Positions 53,997 to 63,506 of a stretch of 64,000 nt of DNA are shown piece by piece. The notes below the pieces were generated by a model, which was given only the letters and a program-made list of their open reading frames with translations, searched no databases and had not been told where the DNA came from. The translations under genes and the position numbers were made by a program. Position 1 is the stretch's first letter. Every line of letters begins with the position of its first letter. Source of the stretch: an uncultured Sunxiuqinia sp. (GTDB lineage: Bacteria > Bacteroidota > Bacteroidia > Bacteroidales > Prolixibacteraceae); the NCBI RefSeq assembly GCF_947495665.1, contig NZ_CANLZV010000002.1, positions 124,001 through 188,000 on the forward strand. The letters run 5' to 3'.

Positions 53997-55535
53997 ATGG
54001 CGAAAAAGAATGGAAACGGAGCGAATGAGTCGCTTGAACAGAAATTGTGGAAAACGGCTGATAAACTGCGCAAGAATATAGATGCTGCCGAATATAAGCA
54101 TGTGGTGTTGGGCTTAATCTTTTTGAAATACATCTCCGATTCATTCGAGGATTTATATGCCAAACTGAAGGCCGGAGAAGGTGAATATGCCGGAGCTGAC
54201 CCTGAAGATAAAGATGAGTACGGAGCAGAAAATGTATTTTTTGTGCCGGAGAAGGCTCGTTGGTCTTATATTCAATCGCAGGCAAAGATGCCTAACATTG
54301 GTAAGCTGATTGATGATGCAATGGACTTGATTGAAGCGGACAATGCTACCCTAAAAGGGATTCTTCCTAAAACCTTTGGACGTTCTAACCTTGACCCTCA
54401 AACATTGGGTGGCTTAATTGATACCATTGGTACTATTGCCTTGGGTGATGAGAAAGCCAAAAGCCAGGATGTATTAGGTCGTGTTTATGAGTATTTCTTA
54501 GGTCAGTTTGCTTTGGCAGAAGGCCAGAAAGGAGGGCAGTTCTATACCCCGGAAAGCATTGTAAAATTGTTGGTTGAAATGTTGGAACCCTACAAAGGAC
54601 GTGTTTATGACCCTTGTTGTGGTTCCGGTGGAATGTTTGTTCAATCAGAGAAGTTTATTGAAAGTCATCAGGGACGATTGGATGATATTTCGGTGTACGG
54701 ACAGGAAAGTAACCAAACGACTTACCGCCTATGCCGTATGAATTTGGCTATACGTGGTATTGATGGTTCAAACATTAAATGGAATACAGAAGGTTCATTC
54801 CTGAATAATGCACATAAAGATTTAAAAGCCGATTATATAATTGCCAATCCACCATTTAATGTGAGTGATTGGAGTGGTGAATTATTACGTGATGATGCCC
54901 GTTGGCAATTTGGAGTACCACCAACAGGCAATGCCAACTTTGGTTGGGTGCAACACTTCTTGTATCACCTAAAACCTGATGGTGGACATGCCGGATTTGT
55001 TTTGGCTAACGGCTCATTAAGTTCCAATACAGGTGGCGAAGGTGACATACGCCAAAAGTTAGTAGAAAACGATTTGGTAGAGTGTATTGTAATGCTACCT
55101 AAAGCCCTGTTCTTTAATACAGGTATTCCGGCATGTTTGTGGTTTTTACGCAGAGGCAAAAAGAAACGCAATGGCGAAACCCTCTTTATTGATGCATCTG
55201 ACTTGGGCGTTATGATTAACCGTAAAAACCGGGTGCTGGAAGCGGAGGACGTTAGTAAAGTTGCAGACACTTATCACAATTGGTTAAAACAAAGTGATGA
55301 CTACGAAGATGTCTTAGGTTTCTGCAAATCAGCTACTATTGAGGATATACAAAAACACAAGTTTGTATTAACGCCCGGACGATATGTAGGTATTCCAGAT
55401 GAAGAAGACGATGGTATTCCATTCCAAGAAAAGGTAGATGACATAACTGCTCGGTTACGAGAACAAATGAATCAAGCCCAAGAGCTTGACCAGGAAATTA
55501 AAACACAACTGGCTAAAATTGGGATTGAGTTATGA
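53997..55535 (+). CDS. hsdM: Type I restriction-modification DNA methyltransferase subunit HsdM
   Basis: A 512-residue N6-adenine methyltransferase with the N-terminal HsdM domain ([32 protein letters not shown]), AdoMet motif DPCCGSGG at residues 205-212 and catalytic motif NPPF at 284-287. It pairs with HsdS for modification and with HsdR for cutting. The stop overlaps the hsdS start by 4 bp (ATGA). A 219-bp AT-rich gap upstream should carry the promoter. Confidence 0.97.
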   Translation: MAKKNGNGANESLEQKLWKTADKLRKNIDAAEYKHVVLGLIFLKYISDSFEDLYAKLKAGEGEYAGADPEDKDEYGAENVFFVPEKARWSYIQSQAKMPNIGKLIDDAMDLIEADNATLKGILPKTFGRSNLDPQTLGGLIDTIGTIALGDEKAKSQDVLGRVYEYFLGQFALAEGQKGGQFYTPESIVKLLVEMLEPYKGRVYDPCCGSGGMFVQSEKFIESHQGRLDDISVYGQESNQTTYRLCRMNLAIRGIDGSNIKWNTEGSFLNNAHKDLKADYIIANPPFNVSDWSGELLRDDARWQFGVPPTGNANFGWVQHFLYHLKPDGGHAGFVLANGSLSSNTGGEGDIRQKLVENDLVECIVMLPKALFFNTGIPACLWFLRRGKKKRNGETLFIDASDLGVMINRKNRVLEAEDVSKVADTYHNWLKQSDDYEDVLGFCKSATIEDIQKHKFVLTPGRYVGIPDEEDDGIPFQEKVDDITARLREQMNQAQELDQEIKTQLAKIGIEL

Positions 55536-56680
55536 GTGAGTGGGAATATTATAATTGGGGAGATTTAGTAGAATTGAAGTATGGTAAATCCCTTAAAGAC
55601 TATAGAGAAAAAACACAAGGATATCGTGTTTTTGGAACCAATGGACCAATAGGCTATAATGAGGAATTCTTATATAACAAACCATCCATAATAATTGGTA
55701 GAAAGGGTGCCTATCGAGGAGTAGAATTCTCAAAGGAACCTTTCTTTGTAATTGACACTGCATTTTATACAGTTAATAAAGTTGATTTTCTAGATGAAAA
55801 ATTTGGCTACTATCAATTGTTAACAAAAAATATTAATGCTCTTGATAGTGGTTCTGCGATTCCTTCTACTTCAAGAGACGACTTTTACTCACTGGAAGCC
55901 TATTTACCCTCAAAGGAAGAGCAAATTGAAATCCGAAATATATTAGATACTCTCAATAAAAAAATCACCTTACTCCGTCAGCAAAACCAAAATTTAGAGG
56001 AATTAGCAAAAATATTATTTAAACGTTGGTTTGTGGAGTTTGAGTTTCCTAATGAGAATGGAGAGCCTTATAAAAGTTCTGGAGGTAAAATGATTGAGAG
56101 TGAGTTGGGTGAAATTCCGGAGGGGTGGCGAGTTGGCTGTTTGAATGATGAATTTACAATTCTCATGGGACAATCACCAGCAGGTTCTTCTTACAATGAG
56201 ATTAAAGAAGGAAAAATATTCTATCAAGGCAGAACTGACTTTGGGTTTAGATTCCCAACTAATAGACTTTATACAACAGAACCCAAAAGAATCGCAGATA
56301 AATTTGATGTATTAGTTAGTGTTAGAGCTCCTGTTGGGGATGTAAATATGGCAAGTGAAGAATGTTGCATAGGACGTGGTTTAGGAGCTGTAAAGTCAGA
56401 TTTAAAATCGTACTGTTTTAACAAAATTAAGAGCATGAAAAAAGCTTTTGATGTATTTGAAAATGAGGGAACTGTTTTTGGTTCTTTATCAAAGAATGAT
56501 TTTAATAGTCTTGAGGTAATAATTCCGGAAAAGCATGTTGCAGAGCAATACGAGCAAGTCGCTTTTAAACTGGATTTGAAAATATTTGAGAATTCAAATG
56601 AAATACAAACCCTTACACTGCTCCGAGATACATTATTGCCAAAGTTAATGAGTGGGGAGATACGGGTAAAAATAGAATAA
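55532..56680 (+). CDS. hsdS: Type I restriction-modification specificity subunit HsdS
   Basis: A 382-residue specificity subunit with two target-recognition domains (about residues 1-120 and 190-345) and the conserved spacer helices [37 protein letters not shown] and [17 protein letters not shown]. The two halves set the two parts of the DNA target. Base composition is more AT-rich than hsdM. Its last codons are repeated in diverged form 840 bp downstream, after the TIR gene, suggesting replacement of an older allele. Confidence 0.95.
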   Translation: MSEWEYYNWGDLVELKYGKSLKDYREKTQGYRVFGTNGPIGYNEEFLYNKPSIIIGRKGAYRGVEFSKEPFFVIDTAFYTVNKVDFLDEKFGYYQLLTKNINALDSGSAIPSTSRDDFYSLEAYLPSKEEQIEIRNILDTLNKKITLLRQQNQNLEELAKILFKRWFVEFEFPNENGEPYKSSGGKMIESELGEIPEGWRVGCLNDEFTILMGQSPAGSSYNEIKEGKIFYQGRTDFGFRFPTNRLYTTEPKRIADKFDVLVSVRAPVGDVNMASEECCIGRGLGAVKSDLKSYCFNKIKSMKKAFDVFENEGTVFGSLSKNDFNSLEVIIPEKHVAEQYEQVAFKLDLKIFENSNEIQTLTLLRDTLLPKLMSGEIRVKIE

Positions 56681-56686
56681 ACAAGC

Positions 56687-57448
56687 ATGACAAAAGAAGA
56701 AATCATAAATGAGTTAAGTGGATTAATCAACATAGCTGAAGAAATAAAACTTCAATATGGGAGACATGATAAACTATTTTCAAAATGGCAAAATGATGTA
56801 ATTTCTTTTGTTGACAATATTTTGAAAAAACCTGAAGCTAAAATAACTGCCTTTAAGGGTGTCAATTATAATTTTTATGGTTTTGTTTATGATGGAGCAT
56901 ATAAAAATGCTTTTTGCGATGGAATAGATAAAGCCATTGGTATCATACAGTCATGGCAAACTGAAGTCGAAAAGTTCTGGGATAATGATATTCACAATAG
57001 GAATGAAGCCCAAAGGGAGTATACATATTCTTGTTTTATTGTTCATGGTCATAACAATGAAATTAAATTGGAAGTTAAAGACTTCATTGAAGATTTAGAA
57101 TATGAAATTGATTGCACAATCCTTCATAAAAAAGCTAACCAAGGTAAGACTATTGTAGAAAAGTTTGAATCGCATGCAGAGGTCGATTTTGCTGTCTGCT
57201 TATGGACTAATGATGATGTTGGAAATGCAAAGGTAAATTATAAACTAAATCCAAGAGCACGTCAAAATGTAATACTTGAGACCGGATATTTCTGGGGTAA
57301 GTATGGTAGAGAAAGAACAATTATCCTTTATGAAGATGGTGTTGAGATTCCAAATGATTTTTCTGGTCTGGTCTATATCAGTTATAAAGATAATTGGAAA
57401 GATGAATTGCGTAAAGAAATTGAACACATTTATAAAAGTCCAAAATAA
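56687..57448 (+). CDS. TIR-like NAD-processing effector domain protein, inserted after hsdS
   Basis: The 253-residue protein has a helical N-terminal part (about residues 1-112) and a C-terminal TIR-like nucleotide-binding domain: CFIVHGHNNEIKLEVKDFIE, ILHKKANQGKTIVEKFE, FAVCLWTNDDVG, RARQNVILETGYFWGKYGRERTIILYEDGVEIP. This is the PycTIR/CAP12-like predicted nucleotide-binding group, in which some proteins cleave NAD+ in antiphage defence. It starts 6 bp after hsdS and ends at an orphan hsdS tail. Whether it acts with the R-M system or alone is unknown. Confidence 0.85.
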   Translation: MTKEEIINELSGLINIAEEIKLQYGRHDKLFSKWQNDVISFVDNILKKPEAKITAFKGVNYNFYGFVYDGAYKNAFCDGIDKAIGIIQSWQTEVEKFWDNDIHNRNEAQREYTYSCFIVHGHNNEIKLEVKDFIEDLEYEIDCTILHKKANQGKTIVEKFESHAEVDFAVCLWTNDDVGNAKVNYKLNPRARQNVILETGYFWGKYGRERTIILYEDGVEIPNDFSGLVYISYKDNWKDELRKEIEHIYKSPK

Positions 57449-57449
57449 T

Positions 57450-57524
57450 CACACTTTTACCAAATTGCGCGACACCTTGTTGCCAAAGTTAATGAGTGGG
57501 GAGTTGCGGGTAAACATGGACTAA
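57450..57524 (+). pseudogene. Orphan 3' tail of another hsdS allele
   Basis: Directly after the TIR stop codon a frame encodes [21 protein letters not shown] and a stop, the C-terminus of an HsdS protein without its body. It shares a 24-bp identical core with the end of the intact hsdS (57480-57503 against 56636-56659) but differs at synonymous positions elsewhere. It is best explained as the remnant of the original hsdS after cassette replacement. Confidence 0.88.
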
Positions 57525-57546
57525 CAAGCTAACTCAAGATACAAGT

Positions 57547-57897
57547 ATGAAAAAGTTATTTATTGCTCTTACCCTTGTAATTCTGGGAACCACTGCTTTT
57601 TCTCAATCATACAAAGCTTGGGATGAACATGATGTGGTTCGATTCTACGAAAAGGTTGAATTAGCGTCATACTCTTTAGATGAAGATGGTGAAGAAATTA
57701 ACGAGGTTTATGTTCCTACTAAAGTAAAAGATGGTGTTTATGAAGTAGAGGTTCGAAAAATTTCGTCGAAACTATACCAAATCGTTGGAACAAGCATTTA
57801 CATGTACTTCAGGTATTCACCCTACTTGCACACCTATGACGATGGAATTTTGGAGGTGTCGTATTCTTCCGGGACTTTTTACGAAAACCCGGATTAG
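57547..57897 (+). CDS. Small secreted protein of unknown function
   Basis: A 116-residue protein with a clear signal peptide (MKKLFIALTLVILGTTAFSQ). The mature part is acidic and rich in tyrosine and aspartate, with probable beta strands (EINEVYVPTKVKDGVYEVEVRKISSK is one strand-loop-strand unit spanning about residues 50-77). It begins 22 bp after the orphan hsdS tail. No family recognised; a periplasmic protein within a restriction locus is unexpected. Confidence 0.7.
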   Translation: MKKLFIALTLVILGTTAFSQSYKAWDEHDVVRFYEKVELASYSLDEDGEEINEVYVPTKVKDGVYEVEVRKISSKLYQIVGTSIYMYFRYSPYLHTYDDGILEVSYSSGTFYENPD

Positions 57898-57969
57898 ACC
57901 TGTCTAGACCATCAAGAGAATCAGTAACTAAGAAGGACAGTCAAATTTAACAATTGAAGTAACGTAAAT

Positions 57970-58758
57970 ATGCTATACGCAGTTGAACACCATAAAGCTG
58001 GGCGGAATATCAACTCAGAAGAGATTTCCTGGCAACAGCTGTTTAAGACATCCGAAGACTCGTTGACTTCGTTTGTGTTCGAACGCTTGTTTTACCTTCC
58101 GGTGGAGCTCATGTGGACAATCCTGACCAAAGCGTGCTGCGGCAGCGAGCTTCCAAAGCAGGCAGGCAAAATGGTATCAACGGAGTTTTGGCCGCATTGG
58201 GATGCCGAACATACATCGAACTCGATTTTTATTGAACCGGATGTGTTTATTCGTTTCAGCGAGTTCGATCTAATTATTGAAGCCAAACGCTACGATAAAG
58301 ACCAACAATACCAAGGGCAGTGGGAAAACCAAATTCAGGCCTACCGGAACGAGTTTTCCGATGAAAAACCGCTGTTCTATATTGCTTTGGGGGGATTATT
58401 CACACACGAAACCCAGACGGTAAACGGGATAAAAGTTGTAATGTGCCGTTGGAAGAGCTTGTTGGAACAAGTTAAGATGGCACACCAGTTACTGTCCGAA
58501 TCGGAAGGGCTGCTGTATTCAAGCGATGCCATTCTTCGGATTTTATCCGATTTAAAGAAGGTTTTCCGGCTTCATGGATATGCCACCGGCCTGTGGTTTA
58601 GTAGTTTGCCTTTTCAGGATTACAGTATCAATAGTGATGGATTTAAACTTAGTTGTGAGCCAATCAGAAAAGACAAGGTAAAGGCTACCTCAATCCCAAC
58701 AGACTATTCAATAAATTATCAAATAACCTCATACACCTTAATAAAATGGGATCTATAA
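57970..58758 (+). CDS. PD-(D/E)XK nuclease-like protein
   Basis: The 262-residue protein has a plausible PD-(D/E)XK nuclease core: EPDVFIRFSEFDLIIEAKR, with Asp91 or Asp100 followed by Glu104-x-Lys106, an upstream helix glutamate (FERLF, Glu38) and a following QWENQIQAY helix typical of these folds. Such proteins are common in restriction and defence islands. It overlaps the next gene by 13 bp, so both probably act together. The family is not recognised more closely, and nuclease activity is inference. Confidence 0.7.
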   Translation: MLYAVEHHKAGRNINSEEISWQQLFKTSEDSLTSFVFERLFYLPVELMWTILTKACCGSELPKQAGKMVSTEFWPHWDAEHTSNSIFIEPDVFIRFSEFDLIIEAKRYDKDQQYQGQWENQIQAYRNEFSDEKPLFYIALGGLFTHETQTVNGIKVVMCRWKSLLEQVKMAHQLLSESEGLLYSSDAILRILSDLKKVFRLHGYATGLWFSSLPFQDYSINSDGFKLSCEPIRKDKVKATSIPTDYSINYQITSYTLIKWDL

Positions 58759-59423
58759 CAAAACAAGAACTTGATGCGGCATTTGTTGATGTCCGTAAGG
58801 CATATCGCTTACTATATCATTACCAGAAGAGAGTGCTTGATCTGATGCAGTTTATCAGTGACAGCCTTCCCTTTTCTTTTGAGGCTGGTCATTCACGATT
58901 TTCTAGTCCAACTCCCAAGGATAAAAGGGTTGATTTAGGCCGTTGGGCTTGGGATTGGTTGAACTTGTATTTATATGAGTTCCATTTCGGGACGACAAAA
59001 ATAGATGGTAAGAAAATTTCTTTTTCAATTGTATTGCAAAGTGATACTGGCTTTTTTGATAAAGAAGCAACCGCAAAAACAAAGATTGATGTTTCGAAAT
59101 TCGTAAAACCAGAAATTTCAAAGACATGCCTCATTTTTGTTGCTGGCTATAACCATTGGAACGAGGAAATCCTGGCTTGCCCAAACAAGTATCTATCAAA
59201 GGATAACACCTATGTCTTCAACGAGGTCAACGAGGCAATTGGAAAAGAAAAGGCAATGTTGCTTTGCGCTAAAAGCTACGATCTGTCCCTATTTGTAGAT
59301 GAAGAGTCAACGCTAGCGCAAATTGACGACTTTAATCTCTTTTGCTCTGCCATTGGTTTAGCAATAAAGGATATGACAGTAGAAGTAGCGTCAAGCCGTT
59401 CGAATAATAATGATGGCCTATAG
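58746..59423 (+). CDS. Hypothetical protein paired with the PD-(D/E)XK-like gene
   Basis: The 225-residue product has no signal peptide or membrane segment. An N-terminal helical part (FVDVRKAYRLLYHYQKRVLDLM) precedes a mixed alpha/beta region with WAWDWLNLYLYEFHFG and ISFSIVLQSDTGFF. The overlap with the nuclease-like gene suggests a two-gene unit. I do not recognise a family. Confidence 0.7.
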   Translation: MGSITKQELDAAFVDVRKAYRLLYHYQKRVLDLMQFISDSLPFSFEAGHSRFSSPTPKDKRVDLGRWAWDWLNLYLYEFHFGTTKIDGKKISFSIVLQSDTGFFDKEATAKTKIDVSKFVKPEISKTCLIFVAGYNHWNEEILACPNKYLSKDNTYVFNEVNEAIGKEKAMLLCAKSYDLSLFVDEESTLAQIDDFNLFCSAIGLAIKDMTVEVASSRSNNNDGL

Positions 59424-59462
59424 GAGCGTGTGAGTTCGATTGTGGACTTGTGACGCTGTGCC

Positions 59463-59867
59463 ATGCAAAATGATAGACTTATGGATAGAAAGCAACAACA
59501 TCAGGCATTTATACGAGAAAAAGGTCAATTCAAACTCGATTGTTCAGCAGTTATTTTTGCTGCTGATGAACTTGAGCTACTGCAGCAATGGGGACATTGG
59601 TTTCAAGCCTTACAGGAAGGTGTTTTGGAGCCCTTCACGGATTTACAGCATAACTTTGTAGTTATGTGCCGGGGTGAACGCGAGCCGGTGAGCCTTGAAG
59701 AAAAAACCTGGCACAAGTACATTAATCGTAAACGTATCGAGGCCAAATCGGGCGACAGTTTACGCCAGCATTATGAATACCGGGAGCAGGGTTTTTATAC
59801 CCGAGACATGAAGAAGCAACTAACCCGAATGATGTATGCAGAAATGCACAGAAGCCATAAGCTATAA
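59463..59867 (+). CDS. DUF413/MaoP-like protein
   Basis: The 134-residue protein matches the DUF413 family, known in gammaproteobacteria as MaoP, which organises the Ori macrodomain of the chromosome. Shared features are the N-terminal DELELLQQWGHWFQALQEGVLEP and the signature CRGEREPVSLEEKTWHKY (Cys69 to Pro75 as core). A gene of this family between hsdS and hsdR in a Bacteroidota island is unusual and suggests transfer. A later ATG at 59481 is a possible start. Function here unknown. Confidence 0.85.
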   Translation: MQNDRLMDRKQQHQAFIREKGQFKLDCSAVIFAADELELLQQWGHWFQALQEGVLEPFTDLQHNFVVMCRGEREPVSLEEKTWHKYINRKRIEAKSGDSLRQHYEYREQGFYTRDMKKQLTRMMYAEMHRSHKL

Positions 59868-59885
59868 ACAGAAAATCGCAAACTA

Positions 59886-60032
59886 ATGGGAACCATTATT
59901 AGAAACAAAACCATCCGTCCATCTTCGCGATTGGAGAGCTCAAAAAGCTATGAAATCGACACCCTAAGGGTAAACATCGATCTCGAATCCGACTACTCTA
60001 GCATTAGAGAAAGGCGGATTCGTTTGGAATGA
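59886..60032 (+). CDS. Possible small ORF (48 residues)
   Basis: An open frame from ATG 59886 to TGA 60030 fills most of the gap between the DUF413 gene and hsdR. The product is basic and polar (MGTIIRNKTIRPSSRLESS) with no recognised motif. Coding status is uncertain; it could be a small partner protein or chance. Confidence 0.35.
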   Translation: MGTIIRNKTIRPSSRLESSKSYEIDTLRVNIDLESDYSSIRERRIRLE

Positions 60033-60098
60033 CAATATGAAATCTTATGCAATAAACACTGAGTTTCTATTGGGAAAAAACGTTACATTTAAAAACTG

Positions 60099-63000
60099 AT
60101 GACTAAACTAACCGAAAACGATATTGAATTATGGGCCATCGAAGAGCTTGAAGCTATTGGGTGGAATTATGTACATGGAACTACTATCGCACCTGATGGA
60201 GAAAAGCCTGAACGTAGTAGTTACGGTGATGTGATTTTGAAATCCCGTTTGCAGGAAGCTATTGCACGGAACAATTCGGATATTCCGTTTGAAGCCCAGC
60301 AGGAAGCTTTGAAAGTGGTTGAGCGTATTGCCTCGCCAGAGTTGATGGTTAATAACCTCCGGTTTCATGAGTTGCTCACCGAAGGCGTTCCGGTAGAGTA
60401 TCGCAAAGATGGGATTCAGCGTGGAGATCGTGTTCAGCTAGTCAATTTCGAAAATCCCAGTCAAAACGATTTTCTGGTGGTCAACCAGTTTACCATCATT
60501 GAAAACAACAATAACAAACGCCCCGACCTGATTCTGTTTGTGAATGGTTTACCTCTGGTCATATTTGAATTAAAAAATGCTGTTGATGAAAATGCAACTT
60601 TGCATTCAGCATTTAAGCAAATTCAAACATATAAAGACGCCATACCAAGCCTGTTTACATTCAATACCTTTTGTGTGCTGTCTGATGGTGCTGATGCTAA
60701 AGCAGGTTCTTTATCGGCAGGTTATTCAAGGTTTTTAGCCTGGAAAACAAGTGATGGCGTTAAAGAAGCTTCTTTATTGACCAGTCAATTGGAAGTCTTG
60801 ATTAAAGGCTTAATTAATCGAACTACTTTATTGGACTATATTCGTCATTTTATTGTTTTTGAAGAAGACAAACATATTGATGCAAAAGGAATAGCCACAA
60901 TTAAGACTATAAAAAAAGTAGCTGCCTATCATCAATACTATGCCGTAAACAAAGCAATTGAATCTGTGAAAAAAGCCTCGGCTGATAATGGCGACCGAAA
61001 AGGAGGTGTAGTTTGGCATACACAAGGTAGTGGTAAGTCTCTCTCAATGGTGTTTTTTAGTGGTAAGTTGGTTTTACAGCTTAATAATCCAACCATTTTA
61101 GTAATTACCGACCGTAATGATTTAGACGACCAACTGTTTGATACTTTCGGTTCATCAAAACAACTGTTGCGTCAAGTTCCGATACAGGCAGAAAGCAGAG
61201 AACATCTAAAAGAGTTGTTGAAAGTAGCCTCCGGAGGGATTGTATTTGCTACCATTCAAAAATTCCAACCCGAAGATGGCTCAAATGTGTATGAGCAACT
61301 TTCTGACCGTACCAATATTGTAGTGGTTGCTGACGAAGCCCACCGTACACAATATGGATTTAAACCAAAGTCGATTGATGTAAAAGACGATAATGGCAAT
61401 GTAGTTGGTCAGCGTTTAGTTTATGGTTTTGCTAAGTATATGCGTGATGCTTTACCCAATGCAACGTATCTGGGATTTACAGGGACTCCTGTTGAATCTA
61501 CTGATGCAAATACCCCCGCCGTTTTTGGTAATTATGTTGATATTTACGATATAGCACAAGCTGTTGAAGATGGTGCTACCGTTCCTATTTACTACGAAAG
61601 CCGTTTGGTGAAAATCAATCTTTCGGAAGAAGGAAAACAGCTTATCGAGGAGCTTGATGAAGAACTGGCAAAGGATGAATTAACGGAAACCCAAAAAGCT
61701 AAAGCCAAGTGGACAAAGGTTGAAGCAATTATTGGTAGTGAAGCTCGATTAAAGAAGGTCGCTGAAGATATTGTTTTTCACTACGAGGAACGTACCAATA
61801 GCGGTATCGAAGGCAAAGCAATGATTGTTACCATGAGCCGACAAATCGCTGCTGACTTGTATAAGGAAATCATTAAAATACGCCCACATTGGCATGATGA
61901 TGATTTGGATAAAGGTGTGCTAAAAGTAGTGATGACTGCTTCTTCATCAGATGGTCCAGAGCTAATGAAACATCATACATCAAAAGACCAACGCAGAGCA
62001 TTAGCCGACCGAATGAAAGATACTTCTGACCCGATGAAATTGGTAATTGTTCGGGATATGTGGTTGACTGGATTTGATGCGCCTAGTATGCACACTTTGT
62101 ATATCGACAAACCAATGAAAGGTCATAACCTGATGCAAGCAATAGCAAGGGTTAACCGGGTATATAAAGACAAGCCGGGCGGTTTGGTGGTTGATTATTT
62201 TGGTATTGCCTCTGATTTAAAAAAGGCACTATCCTTCTATTCTGATAGCGGTGGAAAAGGCGATCCGGCAGAAGCTCAGGAAAAGGCGGTTCAGTTGATG
62301 TTGGAAAAGCTGGAAGTTGTTTCTCAAATGTTCTCAGAGAACCCTACGACACAACATGCTGATTATTCAATGGCAGCAGAACCTAAAGTGCCTTACGGTG
62401 ATGGCTTTGCTTATGAAAATTATTTTGATGCTCCAATAAAAGAGAAGTTAGAGTTAATAATTTCTGCGGTTGAGCATGTTCTTAGTTTGGATGATGGTAA
62501 AAACAGATATGTAAGAGAAGTAACTGCTCTCTCAAAAGCGTTTGCTATTGCCTTACCACATGATGAAGCAATGGATGCCAAAGATGAGATTGCATTCTTT
62601 CAGGCAGTCAAAGCCCGAATCCAAAAGCTTGATATGGGTGAAGTTTCAGGTGGCAAAACCGATTACGAAATTGAAACCGCCATTAAGCAAGTAATTGATG
62701 AAGCAATAGTTTCGGAACAGGTAGTTGATATTTTTGATGCAGCAGGAATTAAAAAGCCGGAATTATCGGTGTTGGATGATGATTTTCTTGAAGAAATGAA
62801 AGACATGAAGCATAAGAACCTTGCTTTGGAAGTACTCAAAAAACTACTTAACGATGAGATTAAAACACGCAGCAAGCACAACCTGGTTCAAAGTCGAACC
62901 CTAATGGAGATGCTGGAGTCATCCATTAAGCGCTACCAAAATAACCTGATTACTGCTGCCGAAATCATTCAGGAAATGATTGAACTGGCAAAAGAGATAA

Positions 63001-63317
63001 AGGAAGCTGATAAACGTGGCGAAAAAATGGGATTATCAAAAGATGAGCTTGCTTTTTACGATGCCGTATCATCAAACAACAGTGCCAAGGATATGTTGGG
63101 TGATGATGTGCTGCTTAAACTTGCCAGGGTATTGGTTGAGCGTGTTAAAGCCAATGCCACCATCGACTGGACGGTGAAGGAATCGGTAAAAAAGAAGCTG
63201 AAAGTAATCGTTAAGCGCACATTGCGACAGTATGGCTACCCTCCTGATTTGCAAAAACTGGCAACCGATACGGTATTGCAACAAGCCGAGGCCTTAGCTG
63301 AGTTTTGGAATAATTGA
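60099..63317 (+). CDS. hsdR: Type I restriction endonuclease subunit HsdR
   Basis: A 1072-residue motor-nuclease with the N-terminal nuclease domain (DFLVVNQFTIIENN, RPDLILFVNGLPLVIFELKNA: the PD-ELK site), Walker A TQGSGKS at residues 308-314, DEAH box at 412-415 and helicase motif GFTGTPVE. The C-terminal helical part contacts HsdM. It translocates DNA and cleaves unmodified targets. It lies about 4.5 kb from hsdM, separated by the inserted genes, and has its own upstream gap of 66 bp. Confidence 0.97.
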   Translation: MTKLTENDIELWAIEELEAIGWNYVHGTTIAPDGEKPERSSYGDVILKSRLQEAIARNNSDIPFEAQQEALKVVERIASPELMVNNLRFHELLTEGVPVEYRKDGIQRGDRVQLVNFENPSQNDFLVVNQFTIIENNNNKRPDLILFVNGLPLVIFELKNAVDENATLHSAFKQIQTYKDAIPSLFTFNTFCVLSDGADAKAGSLSAGYSRFLAWKTSDGVKEASLLTSQLEVLIKGLINRTTLLDYIRHFIVFEEDKHIDAKGIATIKTIKKVAAYHQYYAVNKAIESVKKASADNGDRKGGVVWHTQGSGKSLSMVFFSGKLVLQLNNPTILVITDRNDLDDQLFDTFGSSKQLLRQVPIQAESREHLKELLKVASGGIVFATIQKFQPEDGSNVYEQLSDRTNIVVVADEAHRTQYGFKPKSIDVKDDNGNVVGQRLVYGFAKYMRDALPNATYLGFTGTPVESTDANTPAVFGNYVDIYDIAQAVEDGATVPIYYESRLVKINLSEEGKQLIEELDEELAKDELTETQKAKAKWTKVEAIIGSEARLKKVAEDIVFHYEERTNSGIEGKAMIVTMSRQIAADLYKEIIKIRPHWHDDDLDKGVLKVVMTASSSDGPELMKHHTSKDQRRALADRMKDTSDPMKLVIVRDMWLTGFDAPSMHTLYIDKPMKGHNLMQAIARVNRVYKDKPGGLVVDYFGIASDLKKALSFYSDSGGKGDPAEAQEKAVQLMLEKLEVVSQMFSENPTTQHADYSMAAEPKVPYGDGFAYENYFDAPIKEKLELIISAVEHVLSLDDGKNRYVREVTALSKAFAIALPHDEAMDAKDEIAFFQAVKARIQKLDMGEVSGGKTDYEIETAIKQVIDEAIVSEQVVDIFDAAGIKKPELSVLDDDFLEEMKDMKHKNLALEVLKKLLNDEIKTRSKHNLVQSRTLMEMLESSIKRYQNNLITAAEIIQEMIELAKEIKEADKRGEKMGLSKDELAFYDAVSSNNSAKDMLGDDVLLKLARVLVERVKANATIDWTVKESVKKKLKVIVKRTLRQYGYPPDLQKLATDTVLQQAEALAEFWNN

Positions 63318-63506
63318 GGATGAATATTAAAATGGGCATTCTCAGTTATTTCTGGGTTGGGGGAGCCTGCCTTTGAATAAAAGAACGTCTACCAACAAAT
63401 ATTGCTACGTTCGCGATAGCATTAGATTTTTTCGAATGATTTTCACCCTACGCCATCTTATGTCCGAGCTTACTATTAACTTAGTGCTATTAATTAGTAT
63501 TAAACC

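Noticed and set aside
55532-57524. Invertible hsdS phase-variation system
   Set aside because: The repeated hsdS ends are in direct orientation, no inverted hsdS copy exists in the window, and no recombinase gene is adjacent.
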